From the NCBI GenBank assembly GCA_945883145.1, contig CAMCXB010000003.1, forward strand, positions 28,257 through 92,256: a stretch of 64,000 nt of DNA. Direction: 5' to 3'. Numbering within the stretch: position 1 is the stretch's first letter; each line of letters opens with the position of its first letter. Source of the DNA: Bordetella parapertussis (GTDB lineage: Bacteria > Pseudomonadota > Gammaproteobacteria > Burkholderiales > Burkholderiaceae_D). Positions 34,100-43,230 of this stretch are shown one piece after another. The position numbers and the translations under genes were made by a program. Below the pieces are notes generated by a model. It searched no databases and had not been told where the DNA came from. It saw only the letters and a program-made list of their open reading frames with translations.

Positions 34100-34927
34100 G
34101 TGACTTCTGCCGAAACCGTTATTGACAGCACGCCCGAGATCGTTGATGGCGTTGCGTTTGCCAAGTTATATGGCGAGCCTCTGTTCAAACTACCGAATGA
34201 TCTCTATATCCCTCCTGATGCTCTGGAAGTGTTTCTAGAAGCGTTTGAAGGTCCACTGGATTTATTGCTGTATTTAATTCGCAAACAGAATTTCAATATT
34301 CTGGATATCCCTTTAGCGCAAGTCACGCTGCAATATCTGGACTACATTGAGCAGATACGTAAAAACAATTTAGAACTCGCTGCAGATTATTTATTAATGG
34401 CTGCCATGCTGATTGAAATTAAATCACGCATGCTGCTACCAGTGAAAAAAGGCGATACCGGTGAAGAAGCGGAAGATCCCCGTGCTGAACTCGTACGTCG
34501 TCTATTGGAATATGAACAAATCAAACTCGCTGCATTTGAAATCGATACATTGCCGCAAGTGGGACGTGATTTCATAAGAACCCAAATTTACATTGACCAA
34601 GCAGTAGTAACCCGTTGGCCAGATGTGAATGTGGTTGATTTACAAACTGCTTGGAATGACTTACTGCGTCGAGCAAAGCTGACTGCACATCACACGATTT
34701 CACGTGAAGAGCTTTCCGTGCGTGAGCATATGACATCGATTCTGCGTCGCTTGCAATCAACGCAGTTTGTTGAATTCCAAGATTTGTTTGATCCCTCACG
34801 TGGTGTAGCTGTGATCGTGGTGAACTTCATCGCCTTACTAGAGCTCGCTAAAGAAACACTGATAGAGATCACACAAGGCGATGCCTTCGCACCGATTTAC
34901 GTGCGACTGGCCTACTCACCAGCTTAA
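34100..34927 (+). CDS. scpA: Segregation and condensation protein A
   Basis: Kleisin subunit of the SMC-ScpAB condensin complex, 275 residues. The N-terminal SMC-binding part shows FEGPLDLLLYLIRKQNFNIL and ADYLLMAAMLIEIKSRMLLP, and the C-terminal winged helix ends FIALLELAKETLIEITQ. The start is GTG at 34100 with no strong ribosome site; no ATG upstream is in frame, and the next internal ATG would remove the conserved domain. scpB is not in the window. Confidence 0.95.
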   Translation: MTSAETVIDSTPEIVDGVAFAKLYGEPLFKLPNDLYIPPDALEVFLEAFEGPLDLLLYLIRKQNFNILDIPLAQVTLQYLDYIEQIRKNNLELAADYLLMAAMLIEIKSRMLLPVKKGDTGEEAEDPRAELVRRLLEYEQIKLAAFEIDTLPQVGRDFIRTQIYIDQAVVTRWPDVNVVDLQTAWNDLLRRAKLTAHHTISREELSVREHMTSILRRLQSTQFVEFQDLFDPSRGVAVIVVNFIALLELAKETLIEITQGDAFAPIYVRLAYSPA

Positions 34928-34996
34928 TTCATGCTTTTGCAGTGCGTTGCCAGTAACGCATTGCCTGACATTCTCCTTCTTGTAGCTAACCTGAAC

Positions 34997-35836
34997 ATGA
35001 AAATCGTTTCTTCCGTCGCCGAATTACGTGATCAGCTCAGAGGTCAGCTACGTACAGCCTTTGTACCTACCATGGGTAATTTGCATGAAGGTCATCTCTC
35101 ACTCATGCGCTTAGCTAGAAAACATGGTGATCCTGTGGTTGCTTCAATTTTTATCAATCGTTTGCAATTCGGTCCGAATGAAGATTTTGATACTTATCCA
35201 CGTACCTTCTCAGCAGATGTAGAAAAACTAGAAAAAGAAGGTGTATATGTTTTATTTGCGCCGACTGAAAAAGATCTCTATCCAGAGCCACAAGAGTTTC
35301 GCGTAAAACCACCAGAACATATAGGCGATATTTTAGAAGGTGAATTCAGACCGGGATTTTTTAATGGTGTGACTACCGTCGTTTTAAAACTGTTCTCTTG
35401 TGTACAACCTAAAGTTGCAGTATTTGGTAAAAAAGATTATCAGCAGTTGATGATCATACGAAACATGGCAAGACAATTTGCTTTGCCTACCGATATCGTT
35501 GCTGCCGAAACCTATCGTGCTGATGATGGCTTAGCGCTCTCTTCGCGTAATGGCTATCTATCAACAGATGAAAGAACTGAAGCACCTCATTTGTATCAAC
35601 AACTGAATGAGGTCGCACAAGCAGTACGTGATGGCCACATCAATTTGAATCAGCTAGAAATGCAAGCACAAGAAAAATTAAGCTCACGTGGTTGGTTGCC
35701 TGACTATATCGCTATCCGCAAGCAAAGTGACTTACAAAAACCGACAGCTGAAGATCTGGAACGACAAGAGCCTTTAGTTGTATTAGCTGCCGCCAAACTA
35801 GGCAATACACGCCTGATTGATAATCTCGAAATATGA
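34997..35836 (+). CDS. panC: Pantothenate synthetase
   Basis: ATP-dependent condensation of pantoate and beta-alanine, 279 residues. Signatures are FVPTMGNLHEGHLSLMRLAR (the HIGH-like ATP motif), FINRLQFGPNEDFDTYPR, VFGKKDYQQLMIIRNM and LSSRNGYLS. I start at the ATG at 34997, where MKIVSSVAELR begins as in the family, not at 34931. The last codons overlap btuF by 4 bp. A panD or panB gene is not nearby. Confidence 0.97.
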   Translation: MKIVSSVAELRDQLRGQLRTAFVPTMGNLHEGHLSLMRLARKHGDPVVASIFINRLQFGPNEDFDTYPRTFSADVEKLEKEGVYVLFAPTEKDLYPEPQEFRVKPPEHIGDILEGEFRPGFFNGVTTVVLKLFSCVQPKVAVFGKKDYQQLMIIRNMARQFALPTDIVAAETYRADDGLALSSRNGYLSTDERTEAPHLYQQLNEVAQAVRDGHINLNQLEMQAQEKLSSRGWLPDYIAIRKQSDLQKPTAEDLERQEPLVVLAAAKLGNTRLIDNLEI

Positions 35837-36747
35837 TGCTGCAATTAGTATCAACACTAGCGCATACATCATTCAAGCTAGTTCGATATCTATTACTCTG
35901 CTTATTCTTTGTTTCACATTCTTCGCATGCTGCGATTAGCGTAGTCGATGATAGCGGCGTCACCATTCGCTTATCTTCTCCCGCTCAACGCATTATTAGT
36001 CTGGCGCCACATACGACTGAATTATTATTTGCCGCAGGCGCTAGCAAATCCATCTTCGCAGTGACTGCTTGGAGTGATTATCCACCGCAAGCAAAAAACA
36101 TCCCTTCAGTTGGCAGCGCAACAGAGTTAGATGTAGAGCGCATCATCAAACTACAACCTGATTTAGTCGTCGCTTGGAAAAATGGTAACAAGCCACGACA
36201 AATTGCATATCTTAGAAAATTTGGTATCCAAGTATTTGAGAGCGAACCTAAAACATTGGATGAGATTGCTGACTCAATAAAAAAACTCAGCATACTTACT
36301 GGCACAGAGAAAATTGGAGAACAACAAGCACTCGCCTTCCAACAAAAGATACAAGTTTTAAAAAATAAATATCAACATGCTGCAGAGGTGAGTTATTTTT
36401 ACCAAATCTGGCAAAAGCCTCTCATGACTTTAAATGGTGAGCATTTGATTTCACAGGCTTTGAAAATTTGTGGCGGTAAAAATATTTTTAGTGAATTAAC
36501 TCCCACTGCACCCACTGTGAACAGTGAAAGCGTTATACAAAAAAATCCAGAAGTGATTTTTATCAGTAGCGAAGAAAAAAATGTCACCTCACTGTGGCAA
36601 AGCTTTCCTAATATGGTTGCTGTTAACAGAAATAATCTGTTTACCTTTAACGGTAGCATCATGAATCGTGCAGGGCCACGCATGGCTGAAGCAACGGAAC
36701 AGTTATGTGAACAATTAGAACTTGCTAGACAAAGACGTCCTCATTAA
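35833..36747 (+). CDS. btuF: Cobalamin-type ABC transporter binding protein (BtuF-like)
   Basis: A 304-residue periplasmic binding protein of the helical-backbone class: hydrophobic leader residues 15-33 (cleavage near SHA-AI), then RIISLAPHTTELLFAAGA, VGSATELDVERIIKLQPDLV and IMNRAGPRMAEATEQL. It starts inside the panC stop (ATGA). It belongs with btuC/btuD at 37.2-39.0 kb, which face it on the opposite strand, so the vitamin B12 import genes are split over two transcripts. No riboswitch lies before it. Confidence 0.88.
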   Translation: MMLQLVSTLAHTSFKLVRYLLLCLFFVSHSSHAAISVVDDSGVTIRLSSPAQRIISLAPHTTELLFAAGASKSIFAVTAWSDYPPQAKNIPSVGSATELDVERIIKLQPDLVVAWKNGNKPRQIAYLRKFGIQVFESEPKTLDEIADSIKKLSILTGTEKIGEQQALAFQQKIQVLKNKYQHAAEVSYFYQIWQKPLMTLNGEHLISQALKICGGKNIFSELTPTAPTVNSESVIQKNPEVIFISSEEKNVTSLWQSFPNMVAVNRNNLFTFNGSIMNRAGPRMAEATEQLCEQLELARQRRPH

Positions 36748-36771
36748 TTTTTCTTCATTTTTTTAATCATC

Positions 36772-37185
36772 ATGACTAAAATTTCTTTACAAGATTTACA
36801 AAGCCGCCAAAAAGGTACGCTATCAGAAATGCTAGGTTTTGAAATCACCGGCTTTGATGAACATGGCATAACAGCGAGTATGCAAATTCAAGCACATCAT
36901 CTCGCACCGAATGGTTATCTGCATGCTGCTTCTATCATCACACTAGCTGATACCGCCTGTGGTTTTGGTTGCATGTTGACCTTGCCTGAAGGTGCAAACA
37001 GCTTCACCACCATAGAATTAAAAAGCAATCACCTAGGAACAGCACGCGAGGGAAAATTAGAAGTCATTGCTAAACCCGTGCATAGTGGACGCACTACGCA
37101 AGTGTGGGATGCAACAGTAAGCACGGCAGGCAAAACCATCGCCTTGTTTCGTTGCACGCAAATGGTGTTGTGGCCTAAAGCTTAG
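36772..37185 (+). CDS. PaaI-type hotdog thioesterase
   Basis: A 137-residue single hotdog domain. NGYLHAASIITLADTACGFG is the helix with the acid residue of the 4HBT/PaaI branch, followed by TTIELKSNHLGTAREGKL. It hydrolyses an acyl- or aryl-CoA; the substrate cannot be fixed. It follows btuF by 24 bp and may be co-transcribed. Confidence 0.87.
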   Translation: MTKISLQDLQSRQKGTLSEMLGFEITGFDEHGITASMQIQAHHLAPNGYLHAASIITLADTACGFGCMLTLPEGANSFTTIELKSNHLGTAREGKLEVIAKPVHSGRTTQVWDATVSTAGKTIALFRCTQMVLWPKA

Positions 37186-37226
37186 TTTAACGTTATAAAT
37201 ACGCAGTCAAAAATTTAATTCAGTAA

Positions 37227-37251
37227 CGTACGATTACACTACGCTGATATC
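37227..37251 (-). repeat. Degenerate REP family 1 unit overlapping the end of btuD
   Basis: The minus strand reads GATATCAGCGTAGTGTAATC then GTACG, a clear relative of the family core with its GTAG head lost. Its GCGTAG supplies the last Ala codon and the TAG stop of btuD. Confidence 0.6.
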
Positions 37252-37985
37252 AATACACCTTGTTGCAAACTAAATTGACAATTAAACGCTTGCTCTAAAA
37301 TCTCTGGCACGATGACTTCTTGTGCCACTCCCTGCCAATGCTTATCCTCACCAAGAATTAATGCATGCGTCGCAAACCGTCGCGCCAACTGTAAGTCATG
37401 ACATGTCGCTATCACTGCACAATCTTCTTTCAAGCCAGCTAAGAGTTGCATCACTCTCAATTGATGTGCCACATCTTGATGCGACACTGGTTCATCTAAT
37501 AACATGACATCGGCTTGCTGACATAATTGTGCTGCAAGCGCTACGCGCTGTCTTTCACCACCTGATAACAACCTCACATCCGCATCTGCTTTTTCTGCTA
37601 AATCACATTGCTGTAAAGCGGCGAGTGCTAAAGCCACATCTTCTTCTGCATCCCACTCACTGCCATAACGATAAGGTAATCGACCGATTAATACTGTATC
37701 TAAAACAGAATGAGAAAAACTATCTACATGCTGCTGTAGCATTAAGCTACGGTGTCTTGCCAACGTCGCTGCATCAATGTCTTGAATATTTTTTCCTACA
37801 TAGCTAAGTGAGTTAGGAAGGCACGGCAGCAATCCTGCTAATACATGTAATAGGCTACTCTTACCTGAGCCATTTTTACCAAGCACACACCAGAACTCAC
37901 CACGCTGTACTTCCCAGTTTAGATGCCGAACTAATTCTTGTGCTCCAGCTTTGACTTGCAAATTTTTAGTGTGGAGTAAACGCAT
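37239..37985 (-). CDS. btuD: Cobalamin ABC transporter ATPase (BtuD-like)
   Basis: A 248-residue ATPase with Walker A GKNGSGKSSLLHVLAG, signature LLSGGERQRVALAAQL, Walker B VMLLDEPVSHQD and H-loop ATCHDLQLARRF. It is the FecCD/BtuCD-type partner of the permease, whose stop overlaps its start by one base. The C-terminal ISA and the stop codon fall in a REP-like repeat, which suggests the original end was overwritten. Confidence 0.93.
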   Translation of the reverse strand: MRLLHTKNLQVKAGAQELVRHLNWEVQRGEFWCVLGKNGSGKSSLLHVLAGLLPCLPNSLSYVGKNIQDIDAATLARHRSLMLQQHVDSFSHSVLDTVLIGRLPYRYGSEWDAEEDVALALAALQQCDLAEKADADVRLLSGGERQRVALAAQLCQQADVMLLDEPVSHQDVAHQLRVMQLLAGLKEDCAVIATCHDLQLARRFATHALILGEDKHWQGVAQEVIVPEILEQAFNCQFSLQQGVLISA

Positions 37986-38962
37986 TAACGACTCCTCACC
38001 AGTAAAATCAAAAACACAGGCACGCCAATCAATGCTGTGATGACACCAACAGGCAATTGCAAAGGTGCGACGATAGTGCGAGCAAATAAATCCGCTAAGG
38101 TGAGTGCAATACCACCGACTAAAACTGATGCAGGCAATAAGTGATGCTGATTATTCCCCATCACGAGCCGCAGAGCGTGCGGCACGACTAAACCAATAAA
38201 ACCGATTGCTCCTGCTACTGTCACTGCAGCGGCAGTGGCAACGGACGCAACCAACAAAATCATGATGCGCAAACGACGTACAGGAAGACCTAATAACTGC
38301 GCGGTGACTTCACCATGTGCCAATATGTTTAATGCAGTTGCATGTCTCCATGCCCAAGCTAAGCTAAACAACAGTATCAACCACGCCGGCCAAATCCATT
38401 CCACTGATTCCAAATCACCCATTAACCAAAACACCATACTGCGCAATTGTTGATCTGGTAGTAGCGATAACATCAATGTTATGACTGCACCACAAGCTGA
38501 GGAAATCATCACACCTATGAGTATGAGTTTGATGCCAGAAGACGTAGAAGCTAGTGAAACTTGGCGCAACAACACACCACGCGCAAGAATAAATAATAAA
38601 AGCGTAGCTAAACCTGCTCCACACAAGGCACCTAACTGCAAGCTATAAGCAGCCCAAGCAACAGGCATCAATACAGTAAATAACATCGCACCTGCTGCTG
38701 CACCACCAGACAGCCCTAATACATAAGGATCAGCCAGAGGATTACGCAGCAAGAGCTGTAACAATGCGCCTGCTAATGCTAGCAAGCCACCCACAGCAAA
38801 TGCTGCAAGTACGCGAGGCAAGCGTAATTGCAGCAAGATGTCGTTAGAGTCAGCAGTTAATGCACACCCCATACTGCCGCATGCCGTAGCAATCGCCATG
38901 ATAGCGATGGCTATCATGACTAAGCATAGAAGCAATAAAAGTGGATGTTTTATTTTATGCAT
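37985..38962 (-). CDS. btuC: Cobalamin ABC transporter permease (BtuC-like)
   Basis: A 325-residue FecCD-family permease with about nine or ten hydrophobic segments and the family's LRLPRVLAAFAVGGLLALAG, NPLADPYVLGLSGGAAAGA and GLVVPHALRLVMGNNQ signatures. It lies between btuB and btuD on the riboswitch-controlled strand, 9 bp after btuB. Confidence 0.95.
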   Translation of the reverse strand: MHKIKHPLLLLLCLVMIAIAIMAIATACGSMGCALTADSNDILLQLRLPRVLAAFAVGGLLALAGALLQLLLRNPLADPYVLGLSGGAAAGAMLFTVLMPVAWAAYSLQLGALCGAGLATLLLFILARGVLLRQVSLASTSSGIKLILIGVMISSACGAVITLMLSLLPDQQLRSMVFWLMGDLESVEWIWPAWLILLFSLAWAWRHATALNILAHGEVTAQLLGLPVRRLRIMILLVASVATAAAVTVAGAIGFIGLVVPHALRLVMGNNQHHLLPASVLVGGIALTLADLFARTIVAPLQLPVGVITALIGVPVFLILLVRSR

Positions 38963-38971
38963 AGCGCAGTG

Positions 38972-40834
38972 TTATTGCTGCCAATTCAAACCGACAAAGA
39001 GACCACGCGATGGTTGATTAAATCCAAAAGCAGTTTGATAATTTTCATTCAATACATTATCAATGCGACCAAACAGCGAATAAGATTTATTGACTTGATA
39101 GCGGGCTGTGATACCGGCAAGCCAATACGGCCGAAGATTGCCATCAGTTCCATCTGGACGACTACCTGTGTAAGCAAGATCGCCACCAAAACGGAAATTG
39201 CCGAAAATACGCGACGCAGAGAGTGAACCTAATAATGCTGCACGCCTACGTAAACGCTCACCAGTGTCGGCATCGCGTGGATCTTGCACCGTCAAGCTTG
39301 ATCGCGTTGACCAACCCATGATTTCTTGACTGGCACTTACTTCTATACCCTCGTTGACTGCTTCTCGAACGTTACTAAATCCTGCATTAAAATCAATTTG
39401 ATTTGTAATACGTGACTGAAATAAAGTTGTACGAATCAAAGATGAGTCATCATAGTATTGAAAACCTGCTTCAAATGTTCTTGTATATTCTGGCTTAAGA
39501 TTTGGATTTCCAAATTGACCATATAAATATCCCAAAGGTGGGGCACTAAATCCCGTAGCAGCACTACCTATAAATTTAAATTTATCATTTACTTTATAGC
39601 CATAACCTAAATATCCCGTATCAGCACTATCATTTTTTTCTGTTGCATCATGTCTTACATTCAGCTGTAATTGATGTTTTTCCTTTAAAAGTGCGTCAAA
39701 ACCAGCAAATAAACTATTTGCTTTTCGTGAAAAGTTTTCTACCGTACCAAAGCCATCAGAATTAATTGATTGCCATTGATGATTTGCACCGACAGTTAAA
39801 CGGGAAATATTTGAAGTAGTTATTTCATTATTCCACTCTACTATTTTTACTCTGGTTTTATAGATATTATTACCTGGTGATGATGTTAAGTACTGATTAC
39901 TATTTTTATCATTAAAATCAGATATAGCAATTTTTGAATTCCAATTTTCAGAAATTTTATTTTTAGAGAAGAAATTTATAGAATTAAGTTCTGTTTTTCC
40001 AATATGGATATCAGATGGAAGATCAAATGCAGAATTGTATGAACTGTCAAAGTCAAACCTTCCAGTCGAATTCATAAAGCGCAAACCAAATTCATGGCCA
40101 GTTGCCCATGACTTAGAAATTAAACCATTTGCACTTAAATTTCTATAACCATCTCGATCAGGATTTGCTCTAGGTTTTTGAGTGGTATTAACTGCAGTAA
40201 AACCTGCAGTTGCCGTATCAGACACAGCTAAAGAATACCGAAGCCCTTCACTTTGCCCACTTGTACTTGCAGCTACGCGTCTAAAACTATTCGATCCTAA
40301 TTCTGCTGTTGCTTGTGTACCGCCAGTGCCAGATCCTGCTTTAGTAAAAATCTGAATCACTCCACCAACCGCACCAGATCCATAAATACTAGAGACATTG
40401 CCTCTCACGATTTCTATATGATCAATTTGATCTAGCATTAAATGCTCAATACTTACAGTGCCGGTTGCATCTTGCTTTGTCATAGGTACACCATCAACTA
40501 ATACCAGCGTTTGTCTAGCTGCTGCTCCACGCATAAACATCCCACTCGCACCACCCAATCCACCGGTTTGGGTTAACTGTAAGCCTGCTTCCCTTCTCAG
40601 CAAAGTCATAACATCGACTGCCTGACTATTTTTTATATCGGATGCGGTAATGACTGTGGTGTGTGGCAATGCATCTGTCTGCGGCTGCTCTACTCTAGCT
40701 GCAGTCACGACTACAGGTGGTAACAACTTCGTAGAATCATTTTTATCTTGTGCTTGAATTTCACAAACAATACTCAAGCTAAATACACAAGCACATACTG
40801 GCCTGATGAAGGCATACGGATTATTTGATTTCAT
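38972..40834 (-). CDS. btuB: TonB-dependent vitamin B12 receptor (BtuB-like)
   Basis: 620-residue outer-membrane receptor: leader (about residues 1-26), TonB box-like PPVVVTAARVEQ, plug domain with IKNSQAVDVMTLLRREAGLQ and VLVDGVP, IEHIEIVRG-type DHIEIVRGNVSSIYGSGAVGG, then a 22-strand barrel ending in aromatic FVGLNWQQ. B12 as ligand is inferred from the cobalamin riboswitch directly upstream and from btuC/btuD downstream. The ATG at 40832-40834 is the only sensible start; the nearest GGGAGG is 18 bases away, which fits control of translation by the leader. Confidence 0.94.
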   Translation of the reverse strand: MKSNNPYAFIRPVCACVFSLSIVCEIQAQDKNDSTKLLPPVVVTAARVEQPQTDALPHTTVITASDIKNSQAVDVMTLLRREAGLQLTQTGGLGGASGMFMRGAAARQTLVLVDGVPMTKQDATGTVSIEHLMLDQIDHIEIVRGNVSSIYGSGAVGGVIQIFTKAGSGTGGTQATAELGSNSFRRVAASTSGQSEGLRYSLAVSDTATAGFTAVNTTQKPRANPDRDGYRNLSANGLISKSWATGHEFGLRFMNSTGRFDFDSSYNSAFDLPSDIHIGKTELNSINFFSKNKISENWNSKIAISDFNDKNSNQYLTSSPGNNIYKTRVKIVEWNNEITTSNISRLTVGANHQWQSINSDGFGTVENFSRKANSLFAGFDALLKEKHQLQLNVRHDATEKNDSADTGYLGYGYKVNDKFKFIGSAATGFSAPPLGYLYGQFGNPNLKPEYTRTFEAGFQYYDDSSLIRTTLFQSRITNQIDFNAGFSNVREAVNEGIEVSASQEIMGWSTRSSLTVQDPRDADTGERLRRRAALLGSLSASRIFGNFRFGGDLAYTGSRPDGTDGNLRPYWLAGITARYQVNKSYSLFGRIDNVLNENYQTAFGFNQPSRGLFVGLNWQQ

Positions 40835-40949
40835 GATGAAAAAAGTATGAAGCCTCCCGCCAGCTTCCCCGCAGGCAGGACTAATCAGGAGTGCAAATTG
40901 AGTCGGCTTAACAGATTCAAGATCTGACGAATACTTCCCCGCTTCGTCA

Positions 40950-41150
40950 CTCCCACCTGTTCTGGCCGGTATCCGGGCTAGCAAGTCTCTCCACTTCGCC
41001 TTCCCATGCAAACTGCACAGTGGCTTGCTGAAGTGGAGTGCAAGAATAAATTCCTACACTTGTTTACCGTTGCGGGGGCAGCACACGTTGGTGAAGATGC
41101 ATAAAGCGCATCCAGACTTCGTGTTTCCCGTTTAACTGCACGTCAAGAAT
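40950..41150 (-). ncRNA. Cobalamin riboswitch
   Basis: Read on the minus strand the ordered conserved boxes are ACGGGAAACACG (41131-41120), GCTGCCCCCGCAAC (41082-41069), GCCACTG (41024-41018), CGGGAAGGCG-like GGGAAGGCG (41005-40997) and the B12 box AGCCCGGATACCGGCC (40979-40964). Spacing and order match the adenosylcobalamin aptamer. The stretch 40949-40835 before btuB has a Cys-free GC-rich hairpin region (around 40855-40880) that can act as expression platform and contains the GGGAGG sequence. High B12 should reduce btuB-btuC-btuD expression. End points are approximate. Confidence 0.93.
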
Positions 41151-41361
41151 GACGCACGAGCACCAAAACAAATTGAGTGTAGTGCAGACTGCATCAATAC
41201 GTCAATTATGAAAAAATATTTTTACGCATTCATTCATCCTACTTAGTTAGCAAGTTGGCAGCACTGATTTGCCACTTATTTTCCTCTCTTTTCGATTCGC
41301 ACTAAAAACACTACACTATGATTTTTAGTAGTGCATTCTCCACTCACACACTGAAGATACT

Positions 41362-42252
41362 ATGTCCCTGACCCACGATAGTAAGCATCTCACGCATGAA
41401 GAAAAAGTCCGTCACTACACAACGCAATACAATGCGCGTGCAGCGATTCCTGATCATCCGCAGATTTTTTCGCGTTGGCAAACTGATTCTGCTTTAGCCA
41501 GACGAACTCATGCCGGCGTGTTAGATATTCCTTTTGGTGAGAGTGATGGCGAGCGCTTAGATTTTTTTCCAGCGACTAAACGTGGCGCACCTCTTTTGGT
41601 TTTTATTCATGGCGGTTGGTGGCGTTCACTCGATAAATCTGATTTCACGTTTGTTGTGCCGCCCTTTCTCGCTGCAGGATGTAATGTCGCTCTGACTAAC
41701 TACACCTTGGCGCCACACGCATCATTAGAAGAAATCACGCGTCAACAATTACGTGCTTTAGCTTGGTTGTATCGTAATGCTGATCAATATGAGTTTAATC
41801 GTGAACGCATCATTGTGGCGGGACACTCTGCGGGTGCGCATTTAGCAGCCATGATGATGGCAGCTCGGTGGTCTGTGTTTGGCGATGATTTACCTACTGA
41901 TTTGATCAAGGGTGGAATCTTGATGTCAGGTCTTTATGATCTTGATCCTATTCGCTACGCAGAATTTGTGAATGTGGATTTAAAAATCACACCAGAGAAT
42001 GCTTTGCATTTATCACCAGGCTTTATGCCACTCTCGCATGCGATTCCTTTTATCACTGCTGTGGGCGATGAAGAATCGGATGAATTCAAAAGACACACTG
42101 CGCTACTATCTAAAAATTGGCAGGCTAGTCACACTGCAAATATATTTATGCCTGAAATTAATCATCTCACTATTTGCGATGCCTTTGCAAATGAAGAGCA
42201 TGCTTTATGCAAAGCGAGTTGTGAGTTGATTCATACGCTGACAAGCGCTTGA
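41362..42252 (+). CDS. Alpha/beta hydrolase, arylformamidase-like
   Basis: A 296-residue hydrolase of the carboxylesterase/kynurenine-formamidase branch: oxyanion motif FIHGGWWRSLDKSDF near residues 85-99, nucleophile elbow AGHSAGAHLAAMM with Ser near 158, the acid in VGDEESDEF and His in EINHLTI. The N-terminus (YNARAAIPDHPQIFSRW) matches the KynB-like arylformamidases of animals and bacteria. Kynurenine formamidase activity is possible, but no other tryptophan catabolic gene is adjacent. Ends at a palindromic terminator; the stop lies in a short run of GCGCTTGAAT repeats. Confidence 0.85.
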   Translation: MSLTHDSKHLTHEEKVRHYTTQYNARAAIPDHPQIFSRWQTDSALARRTHAGVLDIPFGESDGERLDFFPATKRGAPLLVFIHGGWWRSLDKSDFTFVVPPFLAAGCNVALTNYTLAPHASLEEITRQQLRALAWLYRNADQYEFNRERIIVAGHSAGAHLAAMMMAARWSVFGDDLPTDLIKGGILMSGLYDLDPIRYAEFVNVDLKITPENALHLSPGFMPLSHAIPFITAVGDEESDEFKRHTALLSKNWQASHTANIFMPEINHLTICDAFANEEHALCKASCELIHTLTSA

Positions 42253-42272
42253 ATGCGCTTGAATGCGATTGA
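42248..42272. repeat. Short direct repeat GCGCTTGAAT
   Basis: Two 10-bp copies followed by the related GCGATTGATT, overlapping the stop codon of the hydrolase gene. Likely replication slippage. Confidence 0.6.
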
Positions 42273-42293
42273 TTGAATTTGATTGCAGAAAAT

Positions 42294-42320
42294 AAAAAAG
42301 AGGCCTAGGCCTCTTTTTTT
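42294..42320. terminator. Bidirectional terminator
   Basis: AGAGGCCTAGGCCTCT, a perfect palindrome, with A tract left and seven Ts right, between convergent genes. Confidence 0.85.
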
Positions 42321-42774
42321 ATAATTTATGCAAATGCCAGTTTTGTTTATTTAAAAATTCTGTCGCCATCAAAATTTCACGTAAGAGGTAGATAAAACTC
42401 CCCGTCAATGAAACCATTGCTGACACAAATAACATCGCAATCAATGTATTTATTTTTAGATTAAAAGCATCATCTAAAAAAAGTGATGCAACAACTATAC
42501 AAATGAATAAAGCACAAAGTGTAGAGAGTGCAATTGCACGGTTAATTTTTCGAGCACGTCGAAATAGTATGCCTGCTTCTAAACGTATCTTCTTTTCTGC
42601 ATCGGCAGAAATATCATGTATCTCTAATTTTTCTTCTAAATAACGCGATCGATCAATAATCCTAGCTAATCGATTGGTGAGCACCAGTAAGTTGGTGCCA
42701 ACACCCGTCAGTAAAAAAACGGGCGCAATTGATAGCTGAATGATGTGGCCGATATCACTTAGTCGAATATCCAT
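42319..42774 (-). CDS. DUF2721 membrane protein
   Basis: A 151-residue protein with three hydrophobic segments (about residues 10-28, 80-100 and 108-132) and a basic cytoplasmic loop (LVLTNRLARIIDRSRYLEE), matching the DUF2721 family. Function unknown. Transcribed leftward alone and ends in the shared terminator. Confidence 0.88.
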   Translation of the reverse strand: MDIRLSDIGHIIQLSIAPVFLLTGVGTNLLVLTNRLARIIDRSRYLEEKLEIHDISADAEKKIRLEAGILFRRARKINRAIALSTLCALFICIVVASLFLDDAFNLKINTLIAMLFVSAMVSLTGSFIYLLREILMATEFLNKQNWHLHKL

Positions 42775-43230
42775 AGTCTTTAGCGTTGTTTAAAAATTTA
42801 ACAGGTGGTGGATTGTATTGCAGGCTGCCATATTTCTTGCATTAAATCTTTGGATTCAAAGTAAGCGCCTGTGCATCTTCGGTCTATGCAAAAAAAGCTA
42901 CGCAAAAAATTTTCTATGCATGGGTTTGCATGTGAATGATGACAAATTTATTTACCTCGAGCAATCTTTTGCATTCCCCTCAAGAAATCTTCTCTTTCCA
43001 ATCACTTATTTGCTCTCTTCGAACAGATTTTTGATTCGATTCAACTAGGTAAAGCAGTCAAAAGCTGATACATTTAATGTAAATGTTGTCTTTTTATTAC
43101 TAATTAGCAAGCTCAGCTCGGGTCGTCGTATGAAACAAGCAACAGAACTACCGAAGTGTTTTCTATCAATCAATAAAACTTGTGGAACCAAATCGATCAC
43201 CAAGATGATGGTGTTCAAAGGTAGCAGCAG
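42775..43230. other. Intergenic region before the response regulator
   Basis: 456 bp without a gene I can support. A perfect inverted repeat ACATTTA - ATG - TAAATGT lies at 43070-43086, about 145 bp before the regulator start, and is a candidate operator. A 76-codon open frame at 42818-43048 has no ribosome site and no family features. Confidence 0.4.

Noticed and set aside
37239..39226. Plus-strand frames rich in His/Thr opposite btuC and btuD
   Set aside because: Shadows of the btu genes.
42818..43048. 76-codon frame with hydrophobic residues before the response regulator
   Set aside because: No Shine-Dalgarno, no family resemblance, ends in AT-rich sequence; treated as intergenic.
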